Assembly (NCBI GenBank): GCA_027066965.1
Contig: JAMOMT010000097.1
Span: 1-10,941 of the forward strand
Direction: 5' to 3'
DNA length: 10,941 nucleotides
Origin: Archaeoglobaceae archaeon
Lineage (GTDB): Archaea; Halobacteriota; Archaeoglobi; Archaeoglobales; Archaeoglobaceae
The notes under the pieces are model-generated. The model saw only the letters and a program-made list of their open reading frames with translations. It was not told where the DNA came from and did no database searches. How positions within the stretch are numbered: the first letter of the stretch is position 1; each line of letters starts with the position of its first letter. Shown here one piece after another: positions 1-7,244 of the stretch. The translations under genes and the position numbers were made by a program.

Positions 1-142
1 GTTCCAAGCATATGTAGTTCCTGAGAGCGGGATCCTTGACTTCGACCTCGCTTACGTCATACTTGCCAAAAACGAGTAGCTCTTCTCTCGTAAACCCGTA
101 TTTGGGAGTTTCTTCAGCTTTTACATCGCCTTCCTCAGCCAT
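1..142 (-). CDS. rps7: Small ribosomal subunit protein S7 (uS7), N-terminal part only
   Basis: uS7 binds the 3' major domain of 16S rRNA, starts assembly of the 30S head and lies near the mRNA exit and E site. Only the first 47 codons are inside the window; the gene runs off the left edge. After an acidic, low-complexity start (MAEEGDVKAEE) comes the archaeal/eukaryotic-type S7 opening: VFGKYDVSEVEV at about residues 24-35, then KDPALRNYI. The ATG start is four bases after the rps12 stop, and the AGGTGA over the last S12 codons can serve as its ribosome binding site. This close coupling makes co-translation with S12 likely. In related archaea an EF-2 gene often follows, but it is outside this view. 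The assignment rests on a short fragment plus the S12-S7 order. Confidence 0.9.
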   Translation of the reverse strand, partial: MAEEGDVKAEETPKYGFTREELLVFGKYDVSEVEVKDPALRNYICLE

Positions 143-146
143 CTCA

Positions 147-575
147 TCACCTCAACGGCTTCTCCTTCCTGCCCTTCCAGAGCTCTTTCAGGGAAGTGTT
201 GTTCACCTTGACGACCTTGTACCTGACGCCGGGAATGTCACCCATCGACCTGCCCATCCTTCCACCGATCTTCTCTACTATCACTTCGTCGTGCTCGTCG
301 ATGTAGTTTATTGCCCCATCTCCGGGAGTAAAAGCGGTTATCTGCCTTCCGTTCTTTATGAGCTGAACCCTGACAGCCTTTCTGATTCCGGAGTTTGGCT
401 GCCTCGCTTCAATCCCTATTTTCTCGAGGACAATTCCCCTCGCCATCGGCGCTCCTTCGAGCGGGTCAGCTTTCACGTTCAGCTGTAAAATTCTCCTCAC
501 GTACCTCTTATCACTCCATCTGAACTTCTTCCTGTTCTCGATCAGCTTTCTCGCTGCAAACAGACCTTTACCCAT
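147..575 (-). CDS. rps12: Small ribosomal subunit protein S12 (uS12)
   Basis: uS12 sits at the decoding centre of the 30S subunit and affects accuracy and translocation. The protein is 142 residues, the normal archaeal length. Recognisable conserved stretches are GKGLFAARKL at the N-terminus, GIEARQPNSGIRKAVRVQL around residues 54-72 (the universal PNS loop), TPGDGA around 83-88 and GDIPGVRYKVVKV around 112-124, which corresponds to the second decoding loop. An in-frame GTG at 582-584 would add three residues. The ATG at 575 is preferred because GAGGGGTGA at 581-589 is a good ribosome binding site five bases upstream, and it covers that GTG. The gene lies 16 bases after nusA and four bases before rps7, so one nusA-rps12-rps7 transcript is likely. 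Confidence 0.95.
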   Translation of the reverse strand: MGKGLFAARKLIENRKKFRWSDKRYVRRILQLNVKADPLEGAPMARGIVLEKIGIEARQPNSGIRKAVRVQLIKNGRQITAFTPGDGAINYIDEHDEVIVEKIGGRMGRSMGDIPGVRYKVVKVNNTSLKELWKGRKEKPLR

Positions 576-591
576 TCGTCTCACCCCTCAA

Positions 592-1011
592 TCATCTTAC
601 GATGATATCGTCTATATCGTGATGCCTTCTTGCCAGCTCTTTGGCTTTATTAATATTTTTTCCCCCCTTGCCTATAGCCAGACCCTTGTACTGGGGGTCG
701 ACGCTCACCTGAGCTATCTTCTTGTCTCCCTTCTCGATTATCTTAACCCTCACCTTTATCGGCTTGAATATGTTAACTATGAACTCCTCCGGGTTGTCTG
801 AGTGCTCTATGACCTCTATCTTCTTGCCTATCAGTTCTTTGGCTCTCTCGATGTTTATACCACCCTTGCCTATGGCAGCGCCCATGTCACCCTTCCTGAC
901 GACGAAAATTATCCTGTCGTCCTGAACCATGCAGTCCTTAACACTCGCACCCGTTATGCTTTCAAAAAGAGTAAGGTACCTGATACTTTCAGATGAAAGC
1001 TTGATCCCCAT
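592..1011 (-). CDS. nusA: Archaeal NusA-like transcription factor with two KH domains
   Basis: This is the short archaeal NusA: 139 residues made of two tandem KH RNA-binding domains. It lacks the N-terminal polymerase-binding domain and the S1 domain of bacterial NusA. Each KH domain shows its GXXG loop: GAAIGKGG at residues 44-51 and GLAIGKGG at 110-117. The N-terminus (IRYLTLFESITGASVKDC) and the central IKVRVKIIEKGDKKIAQVSV are typical. The archaeal family is thought to bind RNA and modulate elongation or termination, but its role is much less defined than in bacteria. The ATG start has AGAGGCGAT just upstream as ribosome binding site. Its place between L30e and S12 is the common archaeal order. 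A TATA box in the 199-base upstream gap suggests that it heads its own unit. Confidence 0.93.
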   Translation of the reverse strand: MGIKLSSESIRYLTLFESITGASVKDCMVQDDRIIFVVRKGDMGAAIGKGGINIERAKELIGKKIEVIEHSDNPEEFIVNIFKPIKVRVKIIEKGDKKIAQVSVDPQYKGLAIGKGGKNINKAKELARRHHDIDDIIVR

Positions 1012-1055
1012 GCTATCGCCTCTTTCCTAATGTTGCTTTTTTAAACTTAAATTTG

Positions 1056-1064
1056 TATTTATAT
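1056..1064 (-). promoter_or_regulatory. Candidate TATA box for nusA-rps12-rps7
   Basis: On the minus strand this reads ATATAAATA, preceded by a purine-rich GTGAAAA that could act as BRE. Its centre is about 50 bases before the nusA ATG. An archaeal start about 25 bases downstream would fall near 1035 and leave a leader of roughly 24 bases that includes the nusA ribosome binding site. A second AT-rich stretch (AGTTTAAAAAAG) closer to the gene is a weaker alternative. Transcription was not measured; this is motif plus spacing. Confidence 0.55.
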
Positions 1065-1139
1065 TTTTCACTAAAATAGAAATTTGAAAAATGAGTAGAA
1101 AATTCTAGATCTCCTCCTCTGCATCTAGCAATGATCTCT

Positions 1140-1163
1140 CCAGATTTGCCGGCTTTAATCTGG
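1140..1163. repeat. 7-bp inverted repeat in the rpl30e-nusA gap
   Basis: CCAGATT (1140-1146) and AATCTGG (1157-1163) are exact reverse complements around a 10-base, GC-rich spacer containing GCCGGC. It lies upstream of the candidate nusA TATA box and downstream of the T-run after rpl30e. It could be a hairpin in read-through RNA, an operator, or chance. It also falls inside an open frame on the minus strand (1013-1195). Confidence 0.3.
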
Positions 1164-1203
1164 CCGAACTGAGCTATACCCACTACACTCATCATACCAA
1201 CAT

Positions 1204-1209
1204 AAAAAA
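1204..1209 (-). terminator. T6 run after rpl30e, candidate archaeal terminator
   Basis: Just after the rpl30e TAA, the minus strand reads ATTTTTTATG. Archaeal RNA polymerase commonly terminates at T-runs without a hairpin, so this could end the polymerase operon before the separate nusA promoter. A single T6 run is modest evidence, and partial read-through is likely. Confidence 0.4.
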
Positions 1210-1210
1210 T

Positions 1211-1498
1211 TTACATCACATTCAAAATCTCTGATTCTCCCGCATCGGCTATTGCGAGTGCTGCAACGCTGAAAGGCTTTCCGCAAACCGCTCCAAGCTC
1301 CATGTTCGTTCCCTTGAACTCTACTATCGGCACGTCGAAGCTCTGTATCTTCAGCCTGACTTCCTCCGGGCAGTTTGCAGCCACTATAACAAGCTTTGCC
1401 TCTCCGTTCTTCAGTGCCTTTATCGTCCTTTTACTTCCAAGGAAAACTTTTCCTGTTTTCATTGCCTTCCTTAGAGCCTTTTCAACATCCACTGTCAT
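1211..1498 (-). CDS. rpl30e: Large ribosomal subunit protein L30e (eL30)
   Basis: eL30 is an archaeal/eukaryotic 50S protein of the L7Ae/L30e/S12e fold that binds kink-turn RNA. The 95-residue length matches the family. Visible features are GKVFLGSKRTIKALKNGEAK at about residues 16-35, the buried strand LVIVAANCP at about 36-44, and VPIVEF followed by GTNMELGAVCGKPFSVAALAI at about 63-83, the conserved RNA-contacting end. The ATG start has GGTGAT five bases upstream. The gene is 50 bases after rpoA2 and is usually the last gene of the archaeal polymerase operon. Eukaryotic L30 represses its own expression through a kink-turn. Nothing in this sequence shows whether that happens here. Confidence 0.94.
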   Translation of the reverse strand: MTVDVEKALRKAMKTGKVFLGSKRTIKALKNGEAKLVIVAANCPEEVRLKIQSFDVPIVEFKGTNMELGAVCGKPFSVAALAIADAGESEILNVM

Positions 1499-1538
1499 CC
1501 CACATCACCCTGTCAGGATTCAACAACGAACCTGCCAA

Positions 1539-1547
1539 CTTTTAAAG
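1539..1547 (-). promoter_or_regulatory. Weak TATA-like box between rpoA2 and rpl30e
   Basis: CTTTAAAAG on the minus strand directly follows the rpoA2 stop, about 45 bases before the rpl30e ATG. Spacing would allow a start near 1518 with a short leader. The gap is otherwise unremarkable, and read-through from rpoA2 is the simpler assumption. Confidence 0.22.
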
Positions 1548-1548
1548 C

Positions 1549-2688
1549 TTACTGCTGGGACTTGCTCAACTTCAGCACGAGCTCCACATCCCCTGTTCCA
1601 AGCTTTATTGGCTGCCCGACTATAATGTTTTCCGTTATTCCCTTCAGCATGTCCACATCTCCCCTAACAGCCGCATCTAGCAAGTTGTTGACTGTCATCT
1701 CGAACGCCGCTCTCGCGAGTATGCTCTGCTTCTCTCCAGCAACTCCATGCCTTCCTATCTGCCTCAACTCTCCATCAGCGGTCATGACGTCAGCTACGAG
1801 CATTATGTGTCTAACATTGACCTCGAGACCCTGCTCTTCAAGCGTGTTTATAGCCTCCTGAATTACAGCATTTCTCGCAGCTTCAATTCCAAGAACCTCG
1901 TATATCTCATAAACGTTATTCGTTATCGTCCTCCTCGCATCTACGCCCTTAACTTTCATTACTTTCTTCAGGTTAGAACCTTCGGTGTAGAGGACATACT
2001 CGTCATCTTCCTTCCTTATGATGACCCTTCTTATTTCCTTTATTCCCGCAAGAACGAGCTTCTTCAACTTGTCAAGTGTGTCCATCAAAACCTTGTAAGA
2101 AGGCTCTGTTACCTGAATTACTATTTTTCCTTCGCTCTCCTCGACCTCGACATTCTTCAAACCCTTCTCTATCTTCTTCTTAACGTCTTCCAAGCTTAAT
2201 CCTTTCCTCTCCATCGCCCTCTCGTCTGGAGTTACGATTATTCGCATTCTCATTATGTCTGTCGCTATATCCGCAACGTCGAGGATGTATGTTGCTTCTA
2301 TCCTGTTGGCAACCTCTCTTGCTTTTGCTCTATCCTTAGCGTACTCCTCCGTCAGCCTTATTGTCATCATAGGTGTTGATGGGTTCTTTCTCACATCGAG
2401 AATCTCTATCAGCCTCGGCAAACCGAGAGTGACGTCAATCTCAGCAACTCCAGCGTAGTGGAACGTTCTCATCGTCATCTGAGTGCCGGGCTCTCCTATT
2501 GACTGAGCTGCAACTATTCCAGCCGCCTCTCCCGGCTCCATGAGATTTCTCAGGTAAACCTGATAGCACCTCTCGACGATTTTTCTTGCAAGCTCCTCGC
2601 TCGCGTTAATTCTCTCCAGCTCTTTCCTTACTTCTTCCTTAACCGTGGAGGGAAGAGGGTACTCGTCCAGAATTTCCTCGTACGCCAA
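1549..2688 (-). CDS. rpoA2: DNA-directed RNA polymerase subunit A''
   Basis: A'' is the C-terminal third of the largest subunit and completes the active site with A'. From the chosen start the protein is 379 residues. Residues 51-83 carry the trigger-loop region: EPGEAAGIVAAQSIGEPGTQ, then MTMRTFHYAGVAE. Next comes TLGLPRLIEILDVR at about 87-100. The C-terminal part holds the clamp/jaw signatures EIYEVLGIEAARNA, VRHIMLVADVMT, IGRHGVAGEKQS and VGQPIKLGTG. Start choice: TTG at 2688 has a perfect GGAGGTGA five bases upstream, inside the end of A'. The frame stays open to a TTG at 2709, which would add seven residues with no better site. Only one base separates it from the A' stop, implying translational coupling. 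The A'/A'' split falls between the bridge helix and the trigger loop, as in other archaea. Confidence 0.96.
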   Translation of the reverse strand: MAYEEILDEYPLPSTVKEEVRKELERINASEELARKIVERCYQVYLRNLMEPGEAAGIVAAQSIGEPGTQMTMRTFHYAGVAEIDVTLGLPRLIEILDVRKNPSTPMMTIRLTEEYAKDRAKAREVANRIEATYILDVADIATDIMRMRIIVTPDERAMERKGLSLEDVKKKIEKGLKNVEVEESEGKIVIQVTEPSYKVLMDTLDKLKKLVLAGIKEIRRVIIRKEDDEYVLYTEGSNLKKVMKVKGVDARRTITNNVYEIYEVLGIEAARNAVIQEAINTLEEQGLEVNVRHIMLVADVMTADGELRQIGRHGVAGEKQSILARAAFEMTVNNLLDAAVRGDVDMLKGITENIIVGQPIKLGTGDVELVLKLSKSQQ

Positions 2689-2689
2689 G

Positions 2690-5332
2690 CTACTCACCTC
2701 CCTCCTCAACCCCAGCAGTCTCGCTCAGAATTTCCCTGACTATCCTCTTAACGTCAACAGCTTTACCTCTGAAGCTCTTAGTCGGATCGACTCCATCCTC
2801 CCCATACCTGAACTGAACGAGCATACCTGAAGTCTGCTCCTTCACAGTTCCATCGTACTCGACCTTTAAGTCCTGCAGAGCGTTTATCAGCCTCCTCTGC
2901 AAGTAACCAGACTGGGACGTTCTCACAGCTGTATCGACGAGACCTTCTCTACCACCCATCGCGTGGAAGAAGTACTCTATCGGCGATAGTCCTTCCTTGT
3001 AGCTGCTCTTAACGAAGCCCCTTGCCTCAGCCCCCAGATCTCCGGGCTTGAAGTGTGGCAGAGTCCTATTCGTGTATGTGTAGCCCCTCTTTATCCTCTC
3101 ACCTCTGACCGACTGCTGGCCTATGCAAGCAGCCATCTGAGTCAGGTTGAGCATCGAACCTCTCGCACCGCTAACGGCCATTATCACTGCTGGGTTGTCC
3201 ATACCAAGAAATCTGCCTGCTATCTTACCTGCCTGATCTCTCGCCTTACCAAGAACCTGCATTATCTTCATCTCAAGTGTCTCCTCTATGCTTCTACCCG
3301 GCATTGGTTCGAGGTTCCCTTCCCTGTAGGCCTTGATCAGCTCCTCTACTTTCCTCTCGGCCTCCTCTATTACCTCGTGTATCTGCTTCACCGCCTCCTC
3401 AGGTATGTCCTCGTCACTTATTCCGAACGAGAAGCCAGTGTGCATTATGGCCCTTATTGCGAGGTGAGTCATGTCGTCTATGAACTTCTTAGTTCTCTCA
3501 CTTCCATACTTCCTCATTATCTCATCTATTATTATTCCCTTGAAAGCACCAACAGCCTTCTCGTCTATCGTTCCCCTAACGAGCTCTCCGTTCTTTATGA
3601 TAACGTAGGCATCGTACTCGCACTTCTCCTTCTTGCACTCTTCACATCCCTGGCATATCTCGGCCTTGAACTCTATCGTTATGTCAGGCAAAATAAGGCT
3701 GAATATCTGTTTTCCAGTCCAGTATTCAACTCCATCCTTCACGTACTTCGGCTTAGGCAGCTCCTTCACCTTTATGGGCTTAATGAGGGTCATTACCTCC
3801 TTCCTTGTGAACAGCTTCTCTCCCCTCGTGAGAAGATACAAGCCTGAGATGTGGTCGTGAATTCCTCCGATGATTGGCCCTCCAAACCTCGGGCTGAGTA
3901 TGTGCTCCTGAACCGCCATCAGAATCTTAGCCTCTGCCTGAGCCTCCAAGCTCTGTGGGACATGCAAGTTCATCTCGTCTCCGTCGAAGTCAGCGTTGTA
4001 TGGCGGACAGACAGCCGGATTCAGTCTGAAGGTCTTGTAGGGCAAAACTCTAACGTAGTGGGCCATTATGCTCATCCTGTGCAGAGACGGTTGCCTGTTG
4101 AAGAGAACTATGTCTCCATCCATGAGCTGCCGCTCTATTATCATTCCTGGCTCGAGCTTCTCAGCCAGCTCTTCCCTGTTCGTATCGAGAACCCTTATCC
4201 TCCTACCGTCTGGTCTTATAACGTAGTTCGCCTTTGGATGCTCAGTCCTAAGAATTAACTCCCTCGCCTCCTCGATGTTTCTCTCGGTAACGTGGAAAGG
4301 AACCGTCAATTCTTCAGCGACGACTTTTGGCACTCCAACCTCGTTTATGCTTATGTTTGGATCGGGACTTATTACAGTTCTCGCAGAGAAGTTGACTCTC
4401 TTACCGCTAAGAGAGCCTCTAAATCTACCTTCCTTGCCCTTCAAACGCTGAGCCAAAGTTTTGAGGGGTCTTCCACTTCTGTGCCTTGCCGGCGGAATTC
4501 CACTCACCTCATTGTCGAGGTAGGTTGTAACGTGGTACTGTAACAACTCCCAGAGATCTTCGAGGATTAGCTGGGGGGCGCCACCCTCCTTGTTGTCGAG
4601 GAAACGCTGGTTTATTCTGATTATGTCAACGAGCTTGTGAGTTAAGTCGTCCTCGCTTCTCTGGCCTGTTTCGAGGATGATCGAGGGTCTTACCGTTACT
4701 GGTGGCACGGGAAGGACTGTTAGAACCATCCACTCAGGTCTAACGGCCTTGGGATTCATTCCGAAAGCTGGCAAGTCTTCATCAGGTATTTTTTCAAGTC
4801 TTTCTCTTACATCCTTAGGCGTTAACTTGTGCTCGTTTTCATAGAAGAAGGTCGGCTTTTCGAATTTGACGTCAATCTGCTCTGCTCCGCAGTGCGGGCA
4901 GACCTTAACGTTCTTCGCCTCGCTAAAAACTTTTTTCACTATGTCCTCGTAATCTTGGTTGAGTCGTTTTTTCTTCTCGATCTGCTCTATGTAGTAGTCT
5001 CTCTTCTCGTCCTTGAGCAGAATTCTGCCGCACTCTCTACAAGTGGCGTTGAGGAGCTTGGCTATCAGCTTCGCATAACCTACGTGGATGACTGGAGCGG
5101 CAAGCTCTATGTGCCCAAAGTGTCCAGGGCATTCTCCAGCTTTTCCACCGCAAGTTTTACACCTTAAGCCAGGGTCTATGACCCCAAGCCTCGGATCCAT
5201 GAGTCCAGCTTCTATCGGGTATCCGTCATCGTCGTAAGTTTCAGGAGTGATGATCTTCGCTACACTCATCCTCCTTATTTCCTGAGGGCTGAGAACTTCG
5301 AATCTGATTCCAGCAATCCTCTTCGGGATCAT
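2690..5332 (-). CDS. rpoA1: DNA-directed RNA polymerase subunit A'
   Basis: A' carries the catalytic magnesium site of the archaeal polymerase. The protein is 880 residues from ATG 5332. Near the N-terminus, C58, C61, C68 and H71 (CKTCGG, then ECPGHFGH) form the first zinc site of the clamp; C98/C101 and C145/C148 form a second. The active-site motif NADFDGDEM puts the metal-binding aspartates at 448, 450 and 452. The bridge-helix region (GGREGLVDTAV, then SGYLQRRLINAL) spans about 793-820, followed by a short tail before the A'' gene. Unusual is a CX2CX2CX4C cluster at C560, C563, C566 and C571. A GTG at 5341 would add three residues; ATG 5332 is chosen because GGTGA at 5338-5342 lies five bases upstream. 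An 84-base AT-rich gap separates it from rpoB1. Confidence 0.96.
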   Translation of the reverse strand: MIPKRIAGIRFEVLSPQEIRRMSVAKIITPETYDDDGYPIEAGLMDPRLGVIDPGLRCKTCGGKAGECPGHFGHIELAAPVIHVGYAKLIAKLLNATCRECGRILLKDEKRDYYIEQIEKKKRLNQDYEDIVKKVFSEAKNVKVCPHCGAEQIDVKFEKPTFFYENEHKLTPKDVRERLEKIPDEDLPAFGMNPKAVRPEWMVLTVLPVPPVTVRPSIILETGQRSEDDLTHKLVDIIRINQRFLDNKEGGAPQLILEDLWELLQYHVTTYLDNEVSGIPPARHRSGRPLKTLAQRLKGKEGRFRGSLSGKRVNFSARTVISPDPNISINEVGVPKVVAEELTVPFHVTERNIEEARELILRTEHPKANYVIRPDGRRIRVLDTNREELAEKLEPGMIIERQLMDGDIVLFNRQPSLHRMSIMAHYVRVLPYKTFRLNPAVCPPYNADFDGDEMNLHVPQSLEAQAEAKILMAVQEHILSPRFGGPIIGGIHDHISGLYLLTRGEKLFTRKEVMTLIKPIKVKELPKPKYVKDGVEYWTGKQIFSLILPDITIEFKAEICQGCEECKKEKCEYDAYVIIKNGELVRGTIDEKAVGAFKGIIIDEIMRKYGSERTKKFIDDMTHLAIRAIMHTGFSFGISDEDIPEEAVKQIHEVIEEAERKVEELIKAYREGNLEPMPGRSIEETLEMKIMQVLGKARDQAGKIAGRFLGMDNPAVIMAVSGARGSMLNLTQMAACIGQQSVRGERIKRGYTYTNRTLPHFKPGDLGAEARGFVKSSYKEGLSPIEYFFHAMGGREGLVDTAVRTSQSGYLQRRLINALQDLKVEYDGTVKEQTSGMLVQFRYGEDGVDPTKSFRGKAVDVKRIVREILSETAGVEEGGE
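2694..2701 (-). promoter_or_regulatory. Perfect ribosome binding site for rpoA2 inside the rpoA1 end
   Basis: GGAGGTGA on the minus strand is a full match to the archaeal 16S anti-Shine-Dalgarno end. It sits over the last three codons of A' (Gly-Gly-Glu), five bases before TTG 2688. It decides the start of rpoA2 and may compensate for the weak TTG initiator. Confidence 0.7.
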
Positions 5333-5363
5333 GCCTTTCACCTTTGTTTTTATTTTTATCAGA

Positions 5364-5375
5364 TTTTAAATTTAA
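5364..5375 (-). promoter_or_regulatory. Candidate internal TATA box before rpoA1
   Basis: The gap between rpoB1 and rpoA1 is extremely AT-rich. The minus strand reads TTAAATTTAAAA here, about 37 bases before the rpoA1 ATG. A start about 25 bases downstream would fall near 5344 and keep the ribosome binding site on the leader. Low-complexity AT sequence gives many false TATA matches, so this is a candidate only. Confidence 0.35.
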
Positions 5376-5377
5376 TC

Positions 5378-5395
5378 AAAAAATAAAATTAAATC
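5378..5395 (-). terminator. T-rich stretch after rpoB1, possible partial terminator
   Basis: About 20-40 bases after the rpoB1 stop, the minus strand reads GATTTAATTTTATTTTTT, including a T6 run. It lies upstream of the TATA-like sequence before rpoA1. It could lower read-through from B' into A', with a new start compensating, or simply be AT-rich spacer. Confidence 0.3.
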
Positions 5396-5416
5396 ACCAC
5401 ACTTAAATCAAAAACA

Positions 5417-7225
5417 TCACGCCTTATCTCCAAGCAGCAGCCTCGGAGCAATCATCATAGACTTCAGCTCATCTAACAGCAGCTTGAACGCGTAGCTCAT
5501 CTCAACCTTGTGAATGTTGCTGTCGTCGTCGCAAACCTTGCAGTAGGCGGTTCCTCTCCTGAAGTCGTAAGTTGCCACATGTCCACAGTTTCCACAAACG
5601 TAAACCTCAACCTTGTCCGACTCTTCAAGTAATCTATCTTTTAGTAGCATTGCAGCTCCGTGCCCTATCAGCACATCTCTCTCCATCTCTCCAAACCTCA
5701 AACCTCCCTTCCTCGCCCTTCCTTCGGTTGGCTGCCTCGTAAGAACCTGCACAGGTCCTCTGCTCCTCGCGTGCAACTTGCTCGAAACCATGTGGTATAA
5801 CTTCTGGTAGTATATGACTCCAACGAATATATCAACAGTAAATCTCTTCCCAGTTATTCCGTCGTACATGACTTCCTTACCGGTGTGATTGAAGCCGTAA
5901 GCCTTCAGAACTGCTCTCAGATCCTTCTCTTTCTCTCCGTAGAATATCGTGGCATCTATCCTCCTACCCTCCAAGCTTCCTACTTTCCCTCCAATCATCT
6001 CCAAAACATGTCCAACAGTCATTCTCGATGGAATTGCGTGGGGATTGATGATCATGTCGGGAACAATTCCCGACTCCGTAAAGGGCATGTCCTCTTCCGG
6101 CACTATCAAGCCAACGACGCCCTTCTGACCGTGGCGAGAAGCGAACTTATCTCCAAGCTCGGGAATTCTGAGATCTCTTACTCTAACCTTGGCCAGTCTC
6201 GAACCGCTCTCAGCCTGCATAAGGAAGACAGCATCGACTATACCCTTCTCGTTGGAACGCATGGTTATTGACGTTTCTCTCCTCTTCTGAGGAGATATAC
6301 CCTGAGTGGGCTCTTCAAGAAATCTTGGCGGAGAGGTTTTACCTATGAGTACGTCATCCGGTCCAACTTCCGTTTCGGGGAAAACGAGTCCGTCCTCGTC
6401 AAGGTGAGCGTAAGCTTCAGCTCCTCTAAAGCCTGAGATGTCTGCCCCCGGGATCTCAAAGCGATCCTCCTGACCTCCTGGATACCTCATCTCCTCAGTC
6501 TCATACGTCCTGAAGAAGTGTGATCTACCTAATCCTCTCTCTATGCTCCCCTTGTTGAAGATTAAGGCATCCTCGATGTTGTACCCTTCGTAGCTTATCA
6601 CAGCCACAACGAAGTTCTGGCCAGCAGGCCTCTCGTCGAACTTTATTTCGAGCTGGGTATCTGTTGTCACTATCGGTATCTGCGGGTAGTGCAGCAGGTG
6701 CCCTCTCGTGTCTGTCCTCCACTTCAAGTTAGAGTATGGCAAGCCCAAGCTCTGCTTTATCATCGCCGCACCCATCGTGTTCCTCGGCGAAGCGTTGTGC
6801 TCTGGGTAAGGAATGCTCCCCGTACAGATTCCGACGATAAGAGACGGGCAGAGCTCGAGGTGCGTGTGTTCGGGGGTTAGCTCGTCCTCGTAAACGGCTA
6901 TGTACGCGTTCTCCTCCTCTTCAGCATCTAAGAACTCTATCGCCCCCTCTCTCACGAGGTCTTCGAAAGTTATCTCCCCTTTCTTGAGCTTCTCTATGTG
7001 TTCCTCAGTTACGAGAGGTTTTCCATCTTTCACGACTATAAGCGGTCTCCTCGCCCTCCCGGCATCAGTGTTTATTCTAACTTCGTTCGAGTCAGGATAG
7101 TAAGCGACATTAACCTGATTTGAAATTTTTCCGGCTCTCCTCAAACTCCTAATCTCCTCAGCCAACTTCTCTCCATCGTCGCAGAAACCGATTAGAGCTC
7201 CGTTAACGTAAACTCTCGTTTTCAT
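5417..7225 (-). CDS. rpoB1: DNA-directed RNA polymerase subunit B' (C-terminal half of B)
   Basis: B' is the C-terminal half of the second-largest subunit, which is one chain in many archaea but two here. The protein is 602 residues, normal for split B'. In order: an N-terminal VYVNGALIGF; SPRNTMGAAMIKQSLG at about residues 146-161; GYNIEDALIF at 214-223; the active-site lysine region GDKFASRHGQKG at 358-369; INPHAIPSRMTVG at about 393-405; the switch/anchor region RGPVQVLTRQPTEGRARKGG at about 489-508; FGEMERD at 511-517; and a C-terminal zinc site with C544, C547, C562 and C565. The ATG start is preceded by GAGGTG. It lies 19 bases after the rpoB2 stop, so both halves of B should be made from one message in equal amounts. 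Confidence 0.97.
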   Translation of the reverse strand: MKTRVYVNGALIGFCDDGEKLAEEIRSLRRAGKISNQVNVAYYPDSNEVRINTDAGRARRPLIVVKDGKPLVTEEHIEKLKKGEITFEDLVREGAIEFLDAEEEENAYIAVYEDELTPEHTHLELCPSLIVGICTGSIPYPEHNASPRNTMGAAMIKQSLGLPYSNLKWRTDTRGHLLHYPQIPIVTTDTQLEIKFDERPAGQNFVVAVISYEGYNIEDALIFNKGSIERGLGRSHFFRTYETEEMRYPGGQEDRFEIPGADISGFRGAEAYAHLDEDGLVFPETEVGPDDVLIGKTSPPRFLEEPTQGISPQKRRETSITMRSNEKGIVDAVFLMQAESGSRLAKVRVRDLRIPELGDKFASRHGQKGVVGLIVPEEDMPFTESGIVPDMIINPHAIPSRMTVGHVLEMIGGKVGSLEGRRIDATIFYGEKEKDLRAVLKAYGFNHTGKEVMYDGITGKRFTVDIFVGVIYYQKLYHMVSSKLHARSRGPVQVLTRQPTEGRARKGGLRFGEMERDVLIGHGAAMLLKDRLLEESDKVEVYVCGNCGHVATYDFRRGTAYCKVCDDDSNIHKVEMSYAFKLLLDELKSMMIAPRLLLGDKA

Positions 7226-7244
7226 AAAACCACCTCGCTAACCG

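Noticed and set aside
1090..1195. A tRNA-like D-arm (TATAGCTCAGTTCGGC) on the minus strand in the rpl30e-nusA gap
   Set aside because: No matching D-stem closure, no T-loop GGTTCRA and no paired acceptor stem could be found, so a tRNA cannot be supported. The resemblance is treated as chance.
1150..1197. A C/D-box guide RNA suggested by ATGATGA (minus strand, 1189-1195)
   Set aside because: The C-box-like word is present, but no CTGA D box stands at a suitable distance and no C'/D' pair is visible.
3053..3847. A 264-codon open frame on the plus strand opposite rpoA1
   Set aside because: It is antisense to conserved A' sequence, its translation is Leu/Tyr/His-rich without motifs, and it has no convincing start signals. 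It is a shadow of A'.
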